From assembly GCA_027605045.1 (NCBI GenBank), contig JAQFWX010000036.1, forward strand, positions 1 through 64,000: 64,000 bases of DNA, written 5' to 3'. The DNA is from Phallus indusiatus. Lineage: Eukaryota > Basidiomycota > Agaricomycetes > Phallales > Phallaceae. A program made the translations under genes and the position numbers. This document shows, piece by piece, positions 12,225 through 23,666 of this stretch. The first letter of the stretch is position 1. Each line of letters starts with the position of its first letter. Below the pieces are notes generated by a model. It was not told the DNA's origin and made no database searches. It saw only the letters and a list, made by a program, of their open reading frames with translations.

Positions 12225-12499
12225 CATATTAACGACAGAGCCATTAGAAGCATCCCCCATTCATTCATTCCTTATTTCCTTTCCTAATTTCTTTATGATT
12301 CATATTTATTCTGTTATAATATATCATCAACTTCCCCCTCTTGGATAAAGTATATTTTTGTTTGAGTGGATTATAAATACAAATGGTTGGATGAAGAAGA
12401 TGACTAGGTGAGGTAAAAAGCAAAAGATAACAGCGAGGCGAAGAGCAATGCAAGTGTATGCACATTCAAATAATTGAATTTCAATCTGCTCGTTCGCCC

Positions 12500-14846
12500 C
12501 TAGGTTGGATCGACATTCATGGAAGCCGACGTCGAAGGTCCTGCTTGAGGCTGATCTTGATTCCGCTCGTCATGCTCAGTAGCTGGTGGCGCTGTATCAC
12601 GACGCCAATGATTCACCAAATCTTGATGCCCCTTGGTATCCGCAGCCTGAAACATACTGACACGTGTGGCCGCCCACTCCGTGCACTCCATCGAGTTTCT
12701 TGCACCTGAAATGAGACCGGCCAAAGACAGCAGCTGCTCCGCTCTAGCCTCATTAATAGTAGGATCATCAAGTGCTTCTTTTAGTAAAGGATGTTTATAA
12801 AAGTTAGAATAGTAACGTCCCGCAATAAACGCTACGTCTAAGACTAATTCGTATCCCGGCTTTAAAATGGGTCGGAACTTGAAGCCTGGTGGTGGATCGG
12901 GTAATGGGTAGGGTGGCATATGTGCTAGGCCTGGTGACCTTCGATTTGGTACAAATGGATCTGGGAGTGATTGTTTGTCGGGGTGGAAAGGTCTAACTAC
13001 CTTTGGCGACTGCAGCAAGCGTGAGCTTTCAGGACTACGCGCGGGTGAAGAAAGGACGGAAATTGGAGGAGATGATGGGACTCGAAATGATGGTGGCGGT
13101 TGCAGTTGATGCTGGTGCTGGTGCTGTTGTTGCTGTTGTTGTTGCTGTTGTTGTTGCTGTTGTTGTTGCTGTTGTTGTTGCTGTTGTTGTTGCTGTTGTT
13201 GTTGTTGTTGCTGCTGCTGTTGTTGATGCTGCTGTGTCTGTTCTGACAATTGCGATTGTAATTGTAATGGCGGTTGCTCCTCTTCTTCATAGTTCTGTTC
13301 TGCTAGTTCGTAAAGGACGCCTGCGACCTTGCATATTCTTGGCGAATCCTTTGTCTCGCCAGGAAGACTTATAATGCTATTTATGCGCATGAGAACGCCT
13401 CGTCCGTCTGCTCTTGGCGAAGGGGGATATATCAAGTCTGATCCACCAGAAAAGACTTGGGCTCTCGAAGGTTGTAGCCGGACGAGCTCGTCCATCCATA
13501 TTCGTTCAGCACCCCACCATAAGCCTTGATGTCTGGTTTCTTTCAATTCCACAACCTTCCTACCGTCGGCGGCCTGAGTAGCTTGAAGGGACGTCGAAGG
13601 TACCTCACCCTGGAACATATATTCCTGGACAGGTGTCCAAAATCGTACTAGATATGCAGCTATTTGTAAAGCAAGTGCAAAAGGCGTCGCAGCATCACGG
13701 AATTCTATTTGGTGTTTGTTCACGAAGTTTGTTGTACCTAGCGGAGTGGGATACAAATCTGCAAGGTTACTCTCGTTTGACAGTAGCGAGGGACTTCCTG
13801 TCACTCGTAAACGGTCTATGAGATCGGATGAGGGACCGTGTGCTTGATACGGCAGCAGTGAACTTTCAGGTAGTGTGTCGGATCGGGGGAGTCCAAGTAG
13901 TCGTACCCCGTAAGTATGGTGCTGCGTTACGGCCCATAGATCCCTTGCAGAACTCGATCCGACGTCGACCTTCAGACTGAATTCGACAATGAATGCGGGC
14001 CAGAACCCAATTTGCTCATGGTCATTCTCCCCCTCAATAACAGGATATAAAGCTGCCCAAACGAGCTCTCCACATCGAAACGTCCTAGTGCCTCTTAAAT
14101 CGGCCACACGGTCTGTGCTAAGGGGCACACCAACTTTCTTTTGCGGCCGCGCAACGGGTCTTAGTTTCGGCTTATTTGGATCACCGTATGGGATCCTAAT
14201 ACCGCCATTAGAAGATGTGAGCCCCAAATCGCGGCTGATTTCAGTTTGTGTCTTTTTCGAGTTACAGTATTTGCATTTACAGTTCGCGCGGGTGAGTGTT
14301 TCGTCTGTAAATAACCAATATGCGTGTCGAATGAATTCTGGAGCCGATCTAAATCTTCCCGCGGGAGATCCTTATCAAACATATTCAAAATATAATGACA
14401 CGTTTGGGGGAACGAGGGAGGGAAAGGTCGAGTTACTCACCGTAAAGGTAAACGTCTGTCCTTGGATTTGCCGGTGCCCCTTTGTAATGGAGAAAGAAAC
14501 GATATCCATCTGGAAAATCCTCAATTACATAATTCGCAAAGTCTAAGAGGTTGAATCAATGAAATAGATTAATAATGTAGATGATCGCGCCCCATTTACC
14601 TTCGTACCCAAGTAGTTTGGCTACTTCTCTTCCAACAGATGCTCGCCAGCGGACCGCCAACACCTCGTTGTGATCTACCGGTCTCATATAATTTACTTCA
14701 CCATTGTACGGCGTAGGGTCTAACTTGTCTGGCCATCGTGATTGTGTCCCATCTGATCTTGGAAATTGCAAAGCTTTAGACATACAAGGAGGGGGGACAA
14801 TTCCAATGTGCGTGACATTGTGGCTTGTCACATGCACACTTGACAT
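12500..14846 (-). CDS. Cryptic loci regulator 2 (Clr2) homologue with polyglutamine tract
   Basis: Chromatin silencing protein; in fission yeast Clr2 is part of the SHREC deacetylase/remodeller complex at heterochromatin. The first exon (14590-14846) contains ALQFPRSDGTQSRWPDKLD and WRASVGREVAKLLGYEGKW. The second gives NYVIEDFPDGYRFFLHYKG, and the third contains a Cys-rich CKCKYC motif. The large exon (12500-14227 region) carries the GELVWAALYPVIEGE and IGFWPAFIVEF segment of the Clr2 domain and a C-terminal LDVAFIAGRYYSNF. An uninterrupted run of more than 30 Gln, flanked by His-Gln repeats and Pro-rich sequence, sits at about plus-strand 13105-13240. The gene is convergent with the sterol acyltransferase and divergent from the small gene at 14882. 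Confidence 0.82.
13105..13240 (-). repeat. CAG/CAA trinucleotide repeat coding for polyglutamine
   Basis: The plus strand reads as a mixed run of gct, gtt and gtg triplets; on the coding strand these are CAG and CAA (Gln) with a few CAC/CAT (His) codons at the edges. The mix of CAA and CAG in a 12-nt period suggests expansion of a compound unit rather than a pure CAG tract. Confidence 0.9.
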
Positions 14847-14881
14847 TTCATTGTCCTTTGGACGCGACTCGTATTCTGTGA

Positions 14882-15161
14882 ATGAACGCCGACAATTTTG
14901 CTACGGCCGGTCGAGCCAAGGCGAGGCATTATCAAAAACTTGCTTCTGAAATGAGGAAAATGGCCGAAAATTGCGACGAGACGCGTACGCTATTCGAGAG
15001 GCTGCAGTATGACCTGCAGGCAATGAACACGTTAGTTGGCTTGCACGCCGCGCAGTAAGCCCTTTTTTCTCAATTACAATTGGACCAGTACCATTGAAAA
15101 GTCAAGGTTTATGGCATTTACATCCATAGAGGATAGAAAGGCAGAACAACAGCAAAAGTGA
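14882..15161 (+). CDS. Small coiled-coil protein, function unknown
   Basis: An ATG at 14882, only 35 bp from the divergent Clr2 start, opens MNADNFATAGRAKARHYQK and continues with EMRKMAENCDETRTLFERLQ, a heptad-rich helix, for 58 residues to a stop at 15056-15058. That stop lies inside a perfect donor (CA|GTAAGC at 15054/15055). Splicing to an acceptor near 15088 or 15136 removes it and adds a charged tail ending KAEQQQK with stop 15159-15161. The longer form is preferred because of the strong donor, but the intron would be 34 or about 82 nt. I do not recognise the family. Size and helix resemble small subunits of tethering or kinetochore complexes, but that is only an impression. Confidence 0.6.
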
Positions 15162-15325
15162 TCTCGTCCCTTTTTTTGTCCTTTTGTTGATCATTCCTCA
15201 TAGTTTTCAAACAGAGGTCGTAGTTCATGAATTTTATGATTGCTGTACAATTAATGTTCGCGTTATGTAAAATCAAAATAAATGTGTTGGGGTGGGAAAA
15301 AAGAGGTATCATTAGAACGCCATCA

Positions 15326-17516
15326 TCAGACTGAACTGCCGCTAGGCTCGTCAGCTCCATTTGTGGAGGACTTTGGGGGTTCTGGTTCCTTAGGTGGCGG
15401 CATGTTGGGATGATCCTCGATATTCTGAACTTCTCGTCTGACGGCTTCCCATGCTTCTAGGTTCTAATGCCAACGTTAGAAGAACAGCGAAGAGTTAAAA
15501 TCTTCTCTATAGACTTACTTTCTTACACCAATCTCGATGGCTTATAGCCAAATTCACGCACATTTCTCTTAAGTCTGCTACCTTCTGTCTCTGGAACCGA
15601 TCCAAATCGGCTTGAATTGTCGTACTTGCATACTTTAAATCCTGTGAAGAAAGCCGCAGCGCATCTTCGAGCTATACAAAATATATGTATAAGTCAAACC
15701 ACCATGCATAGACACAGAATGATACAGAAATATGCACCTGAGCTACATTTTCCCGTATTTTGGTAATATTGTTCCTCCTGGCTGTCTCGGGGTCAACGTC
15801 CATCATCCCATGAAGCGAATGACTGAGCGCATTGAGTAACCCTATTCCAGTTCCACGCCTCCTTAGAGTAGATGTCGTCACCGATGATGAGCCGCCATAG
15901 TTCTCATCGTTCTGTTCACGCTGAACACCTTGGGAGTCGGGTGGACTCGTTGAGACCTCTCCTTCGACATTTCCCCCTTCTCTCTGCTCCCTTCCCTCGT
16001 CAGTCAAGACCGAGCCTCGGCTGAGTGGTTGACGTGTAAGGGCGCTTTGTAGTCGCTGAGCTTCCCTCTCGCTCTTTTCCAGATCAACGAGTTGCTCCTT
16101 CTTTGAAACAATGGAATCTTGCGTCATCTCGAATTGAACATGTTTTTGGTGTCGGTAGGCAAGGAGCTTTTTGATGATAGAGGCAAATTGGGTATACTCA
16201 TTTAATGGTTCTGCCCACTTTTGTTCGAACTCTTGCGCCTGTATTAAAGATGAATTATCACGAGAATAATGACAAACACAAATTGACATACCAAGCGAAC
16301 CGTTGACATGTAGTTGGAATCAATAGCTTGACCGGTTTTCTCTATTGATGCTGCAAGGTGACCGCTTTCTGACAAGCTAAACCCATTAAGAATAGCCCCC
16401 AGATCAGCATGATCCGTTGATAATTCTGCCCATCACGGTATTTGAATTTACAAATTAAAATTAGAGGAATGATGAAGATTACCTGACCACCGTTTCAAGG
16501 TTCTTCGTGATACTTTCTCCATGGGACCACTAAGATGACTAGCGAACTTGTTCGTAAAAGCTTCAGAGTCGAGAAAGCGTTGGTCTGGATGCCTTAAAGG
16601 TTGGGCAGCTGCTGGATTGGGTAAAGCATTGTATGCAGGATTGCTCGTGTCTGTAGGATTATACGCTGGCGCTTTGAGAATACTCTTGGGTAAAGTTGAC
16701 AGCGGTGGTGAATGCAATACTTCAGACTGACAAAATTTCAGGAAAATATTTCCGAGTGACTTTCTTTAATGAGACATACCCAAGGAACGTTTCCATCCAA
16801 GAACTTGTGGAATATAATTTCATGAGACAAAACAGGATGACGGGCAATCCTGTTAAGAAATGTCTGAAGCATGCGTTTGCGTCTGGAAATCATCGCAGCG
16901 TCTTCCTTTGCCTTGGCTTGTTTAACAGCATAATCGCCAATCGTCTGTTTCGAAGGTATTGGAGGTATTATAAACACAGGATAAAGCTTGACAAGGCCAT
17001 TTCGCAATGATTCGAATTCGGAATAACGACGTCGTGCTTCGTAATTCTGAATGGTAGTAGTCTATTCAGTCTAAAACGACTAGAGATTGACGAAAACTAC
17101 GCACACCAGTGACTATAACATAGGCGATGTAGGTCGTGTTTGAATGTTCCGAAGTTTTGACAGCCTCTGTTATCTAAAAGCCCAGAAATGAATACACGAG
17201 GGAAAGGCCCCTGAATCATGTCATAACGTACATGAATCTCGACGTCATTTCCTGAATGCAGATACAAGTCAATAGGTGTTCGATATCCATTGAGTTGGTT
17301 GTAAGGCCGAGTCTCAGGAAATGTGCTTTTGGCCGGTACAGCAGGCGGTTCTGTCGGCGTCGTAACTACTAAATCTTCCAGAGGAGGCGGTGAAGGCGAG
17401 GGCGGAAGCACGCCATGGGGAACGGGTAAGTCCACAACCGTATTGCTAACGTCGGCATCGAAAACGTCGTCTACGTTCGTCTCAAAAGGGTTCGTGTCTT
17501 CAGCGAAATCATCCAT
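15326..17516 (-). CDS. Sorting nexin, Snx41/Atg20 type (PX-BAR)
   Basis: Endosomal membrane-binding protein for retrograde transport of SNAREs and selective autophagy. It starts MDDFAEDTNPFETNVDDVF (acidic, disordered, with an NPF motif) followed by a Pro-rich stretch. The PX domain spans about 16740-17250: HVRYDMIQGPFPRV, an exon with ARRRYSEFESLRNGLVKLYP, then IIPPIPSKQTIGDY. The RRYSEF motif binds PI3P and the PPIP loop is canonical. An exon with SEVLHSPPLSTLPKSILKAP, a hallmark of Snx41/Snx7, follows. The rest is a BAR-like helical region (15420-16430) and a Pro/Ser tail ending EPSGSSV. A poorly conserved insert with EREQREGGN sits in the BAR region. Six or more short introns. Confidence 0.87.
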
Positions 17517-17707
17517 TTTGAATGAATGTCGAGACTTGAAACGCTTATGCTGCGTTCGCAGTCACGCGGAGCATCATGATGTGACACTGACCACTACGTA
17601 CAAAGCTCTCACAGTACTCGAGGGAGCAGAGAAGTATTTTGAATTTCATTCACGAGCTATCAAATTATGTCGTTGTACTCTATTTTAGCATCATAAAGTG
17701 TAACTTC

Positions 17708-18715
17708 CTAGGAGCCACTGTCATCGGTTACTTTTCCTTCTTCTTTGAGCCTTTGTCCAAAAATTTTCGCACTAATCTGTTCGTCAAGGCGCAGCGGTTA
17801 GTTAATGAGTGAAAAAACTGTGATAAACTAGCATTCGTAGCAACTTACATTGCGGATGTGCATAGTTGCCTTTTTGATACCATGTTTTTCAGCTCTTTTG
17901 TAATGCTCAAGTGCACGCTCTAAATAACCACCTGCAATTTCAACTGTGAGTGCGCCGGTTGGTATAACGCTTGTATCGTCAACATACATGCTTCTAATAC
18001 GGCGGCAAGATTGAACGCAATCTCTGCATCTTCGGGGGCCAGGTCCGAAGCAATCCTAGACATAAAAGATTAGATTCGGTGCTAGAGAACAAGTTTGGAA
18101 TAATTCACTGTAAATGTTCTAGTGCCAAATCTGGTTTGGCAGATTTCGGGGAGAGAATGTACGCGCTCGCAAGATCTACAGCGTTCGAGTTTGAGTTTGA
18201 GCACGGGATGAATATTGTGCCTTCTCAACTTGTATGGGCGTCGGCGCTGTTTGGCGAAATGGCAATGCATTCCTTCCATGACTCGATTGCCGCGTCAAAG
18301 TCCTCTAAAACGTGTCTTGATTGTTTAACCTTTGTGACAGCACGTTGGACACTCACTCAAGTGGTAGTGGGTGACTCCCAAATTGAACAGCGAAGACGCT
18401 GTACGTTTAATCTCCACGCTACGTTGGTATAATACTTTGGCACCTTCGATGTCGCCTTCTTCGAGTTTTTGAGTTCCTTTTTCGAGGCAACTTAATGCCT
18501 CTGTTTCTGCTGGATCCGAAGTGACAGAATGCGGAGTCGTCGACGTTGCCCATCCTGGATTAACATGTCATATTAAACAAAGTTATTATTCTGAGAGAAT
18601 TTGTGATACTTCGAGTTCCGTATCTTCCAAACTCGACGCGTTTAGTTGTAATAGGGTATCGTGCTCGCTGTACGGCACCGCGAGTGACATGCCGCAGAAT
18701 GCGTTGAGCAAACAT
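17708..18715 (-). CDS. Mitochondrial tetratricopeptide-repeat protein
   Basis: Start MFAQRILRHVTRGAVQRARYP gives a basic, Arg-rich presequence; an intron joins it to RRWATSTTPHSVTSDPAE, a typical mitochondrial targeting region. TPR motifs follow: ALSCLEKGTQKLEEGDIEGA, SSLFNLGVTHYHL, DFDAAIESWKECIAISPNSA, APEDAEIAFNLAAVLEA and YLERALEHYKRAEKHGIKKA. The C-terminus is QRLKEEGKVTDDSGS. About 250 residues with five or so introns. An upstream in-frame ATG at 18779-18781 exists but would spoil the presequence. The gene is head-to-head with TIM23 (94 bp between starts), which supports a mitochondrial role. The partner or pathway is unknown. Confidence 0.72.
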
Positions 18716-18809
18716 CTGTACCGCCAAACTTTTAGCGCCGCGGAACCAAAAAAAATTCTGTCCGTCCCTCCGTCTCGTCACTTGCTATAATCCACTTTTT
18801 CTTTTAATA
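18716..18809. promoter_or_regulatory. Compact bidirectional promoter between mitochondrial TPR gene and TIM23
   Basis: Only 94 bp separate the two divergent start codons, so both 5' leaders and control sites must share this space or overlap coding sequence. A T-rich segment lies next to the TIM23 ATG. No TATA box is visible. Confidence 0.6.
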
Positions 18810-19655
18810 ATGTCTTCCTCCCAAAATCAAAATGCGTCAACGGACAGTAATCCCGTAGACACCTTACGATCAGCACAATATTCAATAGACTCCTCATCCT
18901 CAGCACCAGAAACCATTACCACATCGGATATTTTCTCGTCTCTGGATCCAGCGAAGTTGCATCCATTAGCACAGTTATCGGACCAACTAGATTTCTTAAA
19001 TTTGGAGGAAGACAAAACAAATGAACTGCCTGGTGCCACAACTGCAATACCGTCACGAGGTTGGGGGGACGATTTGTGTTATGGCACTGGGACGACATAC
19101 CTATCAGGTAAGCACCATTACACGCTGGTCACTTCCATTTGGTTTGGGTCTGGTTGTCTAGACTGCATTTTTTTTTCATCCCCTGTTCTTCATAGGTCTA
19201 GGCGTTGGCGGTTTATGGGGTTTACGGGAAGGTTACAGGCGACCGCTTGCTGTTTCGAATACACGGCTGCGCATCAACAGCATCTTGAATTCTGTTACGA
19301 GACGAGGAACATTTTTGGGTAATTCAGCCGGTGTTATGGGTTAGTTGTCTTCCATTTGATACTTGAATTTTCTAAACGCGTAAAAATAATAGCACTTGCA
19401 TATAATATCATCAACTCGAGCATTGATTCGTTCCGGGGAAAGCATGATGTATGGGGTGGCATGGCGGCGGGTGGTTTAACAGGTGCCATTTACAAGTCAA
19501 CAGGTATGTGAATTGTGAAAGAAAACTTCAACACCTTTCAAGAAGTTTTCTAAACCCGCTTGCGTTTAGCCGGTGTGAGACAGGCATTGGCTGCAGCCAC
19601 CATAATGACAACTTTGGCGGGCACCTGGGGATACCTAAAACGGATATTAGTATAA
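18810..19655 (+). CDS. TIM23: Mitochondrial inner membrane translocase subunit TIM23
   Basis: Channel-forming core of the TIM23 presequence translocase. Four exons give about 212 residues. The N-terminal intermembrane-space part (MSSSQNQNASTDSNPVDTL through LDFLNLEED) is hydrophilic. It is followed by GTGTTYLSGLGVGGLWGLRE, then RRPLAVSNTRLRINSILN, RRGTFLGNSAGVMALAYNII, DVWGGMAAGGLTGAIYKST and AGVRQALAAATIMTTLAG, with C-terminal GYLKRILV. The four Gly-rich helices with GxxxG-like spacing and the R-rich loop are the Tim17/Tim22/Tim23 signature. Introns at about 19109-19196, 19339-19392 and 19504-19568 all have GT..AG ends. Length and order match fungal TIM23. Confidence 0.95.
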
Positions 19656-22292
19656 AACACTCATATTCTCCTCACCTTACTTTTTTTTACAGATTACATG
19701 AAAACTATATCCTTTTCAATGTAACCAAAATGCAATTAACACCTCTCACTACTCTTCACCTCTCCCTCCCATGACTCCACGACACAACATTGAATTAACA
19801 CTGAGCTGAGGAGGCGAGAAGCAGGGTTTAAAGCCGCCACAATTGATGTCGAGCACGTTTACTGTTCGAATAACCACTCAGCGCTTCTCAAGTCTTCTTC
19901 AGTCCATAATAGCATGTGCCAAACTCGAAAAAAAAGACGAACGGTTTAAGACTGTGGCGCACTATCGATACAGTATTATTCTCGCATAAAAGGCAGCTGG
20001 CGTTTCTGATAAGGTCTAGGGTATCTCATCCCCAAGATTGACATTCGCTTATCCTTCACAATCTTTCTTCTCGTCCTAGATACGGCATCAGATCGTCAAG
20101 CGACACTGACAGATTAAAGCGTAACGAAACTAAGCATTAAGCGAACATCTTTCGTCCACAAGTCTTCCATATTCCTCCTGGCTCTTTCCCTTGTCTAGAC
20201 CTATTTTCTTCGGGTAATCCTAGGGAACAGGGTTAAGTAGTCTGAACCTGGAACTTCTTCCAGCTATCTTCCAGGACGCCACGATTATTCACATCGATAT
20301 CGTTTATTTGTGTATTTCGATGAAGCACCTACGAGGCGTGCACACTCGTGTCGTTCAGCCAGCAAAAGTACAAAATAGGGATTTATGATTGAAAAGTTAA
20401 CGATATTCGCACGTCTTGAAAACACAACACGTGTACGTTCAAGGTTAAGGTTCAACATGCTTTATTTATCTAACTTTAACTCTCAAGAGTATGACGTCAA
20501 CCGTCTTCTGCTGCATCATGATGCCTCGAACAAATTATGCTTTTCAGGCTTGGCTCGGGATCATATCAATATACGAGCGCAAAAATAAGGAGACCTTCTG
20601 AGGAAAAGAGAAAATGTTGATAAACAATGAGTGCATACGCCTTCCTTGCGCCGTCCCACTACGCCGTGCCTTCATATATCTCGCGTAGAATTATATTGGA
20701 CGTGCCAGACATTTTCACCCTTGAGTTGACTCGGTTCTGGGATTTCCACCATCAATCTCGGCTTAACTGATTAGCCGGAAAGAATCTCTCAATTTTGTTC
20801 TTTCGAGGCAATACCGATTTAAGCGGAACTTGAGGACGTGAGAGGGTTCGATGAAATTGTGGCTTACGATAATTTGAAATTCTGATGCTTTGCAATAGGA
20901 GAGGGAAATGAGTTATGATCTCTATGCTACTCTCAGCTATTACGGAAACCCCAATTTGAGGATGGTGTCAACTGCGTCCGCTTGAATCCGCCCGAACGAA
21001 ATGAATAATTAGCTCAGGTCAAACAATAACAAGAAAATCGAGTTTAGACCGAAATGGAGGTTGACTGACCATGGCGCACATGTCACTTGCGTGCTCGGAA
21101 AGGTTTGCCGTGCTTGGGATTTGGGATGCACTTGTACCGTTCAAGAAGCGCAGCAGATTTCTTTTCTTTTCTTTTTCACGGGACAAGTCTTCCCCGTCCA
21201 GTTACTTCCTTCGCGCCGTGCATTCAATCATCAGCATTCTTTAGGAGGATGGGTATTTTAAGAGCAGTTGAAGATGATTGGCGTCCCTGAACTTCAAAAG
21301 AACCGGTATGTTCCTCCCGGATTGTGTAACTAAGTCTCAGCTCACGGACCGTAGTGAGATGGAGTCGACGTTTGACAATGGATGGGCGACTACTCGGTTT
21401 GCGCGGTTTTGGGTTGTTAGGATATGATGGTGCACCAGGTGCCTGAAGATCATTCGATCCTATTTCTCCTTTTGGGCTTCTCACTTGGCTTTCTATTGAG
21501 CTCCACAATGGACGATTACAACTCCCTATGCATATGCACCACATATCCCAGTCGTGCACTTGGTATTCCGGACAACAACAGCTAGTACTACGGCATCAGC
21601 GTGCACGCGTTCCACCCGGATGTTGTCGGATGCCGTGTCGTCTTCTTGTCTAGAAGAAAGAAAAAAAGTTGCTGATCGACTTAAAATAAACAGTGCAGGT
21701 GATTGTTTCTGATTGACATGGAAGCACATGCTCGATGAGGAATAAAATAACATTATCTGCCACTGAGACTGGGAGCGAGTTCGGCGAGTACAGGCCAAAA
21801 ATGGGAATCGTTGTGAGTCTCATTTAGATTCGGGGATTAATAGATTGGAGCGCGATTGCCGACACTGCAAGGTCGTATAAAAAGATACCTTTGTTTCTAA
21901 ATACATATAGCTAAAATCATAGCCAATGAGATATATATATATACAAATGACCCTTCCGCTAACTTTAAGCCAGACCACGCGGGACATTTGGTTTGCTCGG
22001 AACATGTCAGGTAAATTGCATAGTGCATTTCAAAAAAGAACGTTTTGTCGAGCCAAAACTTGATGAATTTGTCCTTGTCCGTTAGTCTTTTGTGTCACCG
22101 GATTGGATATAAAACGAAAAGGAGTGTTTTAGATGATTAAAAATACGTTATATCTCTGAGAGCCAAGCGCAATGTAATCTCGCACCCAACAGCTGGTAGT
22201 CCCCGATCTGTTGTTTGTCTTTTCCTTGACCACCAGCCCTCTCTCCTTCCACCCTCCCCGCATCTATATATTCTCCTCTATCTATAAAGTAC
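19656..22292. other. 2.6 kb gene-free stretch upstream of the velvet gene
   Basis: Short open frames occur on both strands (for example near 20385-20588 and 21224-21798) but none shows domain, codon or splice coherence. The last 150 bp (22150-22292) is pyrimidine-rich with TATATATTC-like and CTATAAA elements close to the velvet start, so at least that part is promoter. The remainder could be a long regulatory region or a non-coding transcript; the sequence alone does not decide. Confidence 0.5.
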
Positions 22293-23666
22293 ATGCATAT
22301 TCACCACCACCACCACCACCACCACCACCACCACCACTACAAGCCAGTCCATCTGCAACGTACCCGTGATTTCCAAACAACATTAACAACCTCTTCTTCG
22401 ACAATGAAAGCCGCCAGAACAACTACTCGTACTATGCGCGAACAACATCCGACAACAACGCCAGCTCGTAATCAGCGGACGCCTACTCATACGGCTTGGC
22501 ATAGTGCATCATTGAATCGGACCGCGGATGAATTCGACAGTGACGAGCACCGGGCTGATGACAGGAGCGATAGCGAGGACAGCCGCAGCAAGGATGAGAT
22601 CGAGTCAGTCGAAAGGCAACGAGGGTCTGGTTCTTCGTCTGTCCGATCAGAGGATGATGAAGAATCAAGAGACTCGTTTGAGCCTCCCTCGACGTCGACC
22701 TCACCACAGCGTGTGAGCTCCGCTGGCCGCGGCGGCGGATGGTCCGACACGACTTCTGGCAGCCGTGACGGTCATTCCGCAACCAACTCAGCTTCTACCC
22801 CTTCACCACTGAACAGGGTTTCCTTCGTGCTGGACTCAAGTCAAGGTTCTCACTCGAGGTTTGTGCCTTTTTATGTAATGGGGTGCAAATACGTTTGTGA
22901 AAGTGTATCCTATTTTAGGTCATACCAGCTGCGTGTTGTCCAATATCCCGTGACTGGCGCGGCGTGCGGCAGTCTTTCTCGTATTCCACTCGCACCACCG
23001 TTATTCGTGCAATTGATCGTCAAAGATGCGTCAGGTAACATTATACCAGCGTAAGTTTTATTTTATTTCATCACTCTTTTTCTTACTAAGCTCGAGACTT
23101 GTTTTTCTACTTTTTTTAGTGATGACGATCTCCCGTTCCTAGTCGCCGTTATCAGTCTTCACAAAGCGAACAGTTACGTCCCAGAAGACTTGCTATTCAA
23201 TCGTCAGCTGAACGGCACAACTGTCGCCTGTCCAAGCAACCTGCAGGATATGCGTGGCGATTACGGGATTTACTTCATCTTCCCCGATGTCGGCATCGGG
23301 TGCTGTGGTCAATGGAAATTGCGCGTAAGTTTGATGCGTATAGCATTGTATGTCTTCTTTTTTTCTCTCCTCTTCCCACCACATGCATGCCTCTGACTCA
23401 TTGACTTAATTTATCGTTAGACTGGGTGCCCAATCGATTCTAATGAATGGCGATGTGGGCGAATGTGTAACCGGCATCTGGACAGAGCCGTTTGACATCA
23501 AACCTCAACATGTGTATGTTGCACCAAGTGAGTTCAAACCGTGTTTTTTTTCATGAGGCGTTCTTCTCATTCTTTCATTTTTCATTCAGAGATAACGCCT
23601 TTGACAAAACATTTCATTGACCAAGGTGTCCGGATGTTTATATCAAGTTCAGTCGTTCCTGGCTGA
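22293..23666 (+). CDS. Velvet-domain transcription regulator
   Basis: Fungal velvet factors are NF-kB-like DNA-binding regulators of development, sporulation and secondary metabolism. The N-terminal half is disordered and Ser/Asp/Glu-rich (DEFDSDEHRADDRSDSEDS). The velvet domain begins after an intron at about 22919: SYQLRVVQYPVTGAACGSL, then RIPLAPPLFVQLIVKD, after a further intron LPFLVAVISLHKANSYVPED, and later GECVTGIWTEPFDIKPQHV. The protein ends MFISSSVVPG at 23664-23666. The first in-frame ATG (22293) begins with 12 or so His codons from a CAC microsatellite; ATG codons at 22404 (MKAARTT) or slightly later are equally possible starts. Whether it is VelB-, VosA- or VelC-like I cannot tell. 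Confidence 0.85.
22299..22337 (+). repeat. CAC trinucleotide microsatellite
   Basis: About twelve consecutive CAC triplets. In frame with the first possible velvet start they would code for a polyhistidine run; otherwise they lie in the 5' leader. Confidence 0.9.

Noticed and set aside
13003..13374. Plus-strand frame with a long Val/Ala repeat
   Set aside because: It is the antisense shadow of the polyglutamine tract of Clr2.
21224..21798. Two overlapping minus-strand frames in the velvet upstream region
   Set aside because: No shared splice sites, no domain, and frames overlap in different phases.
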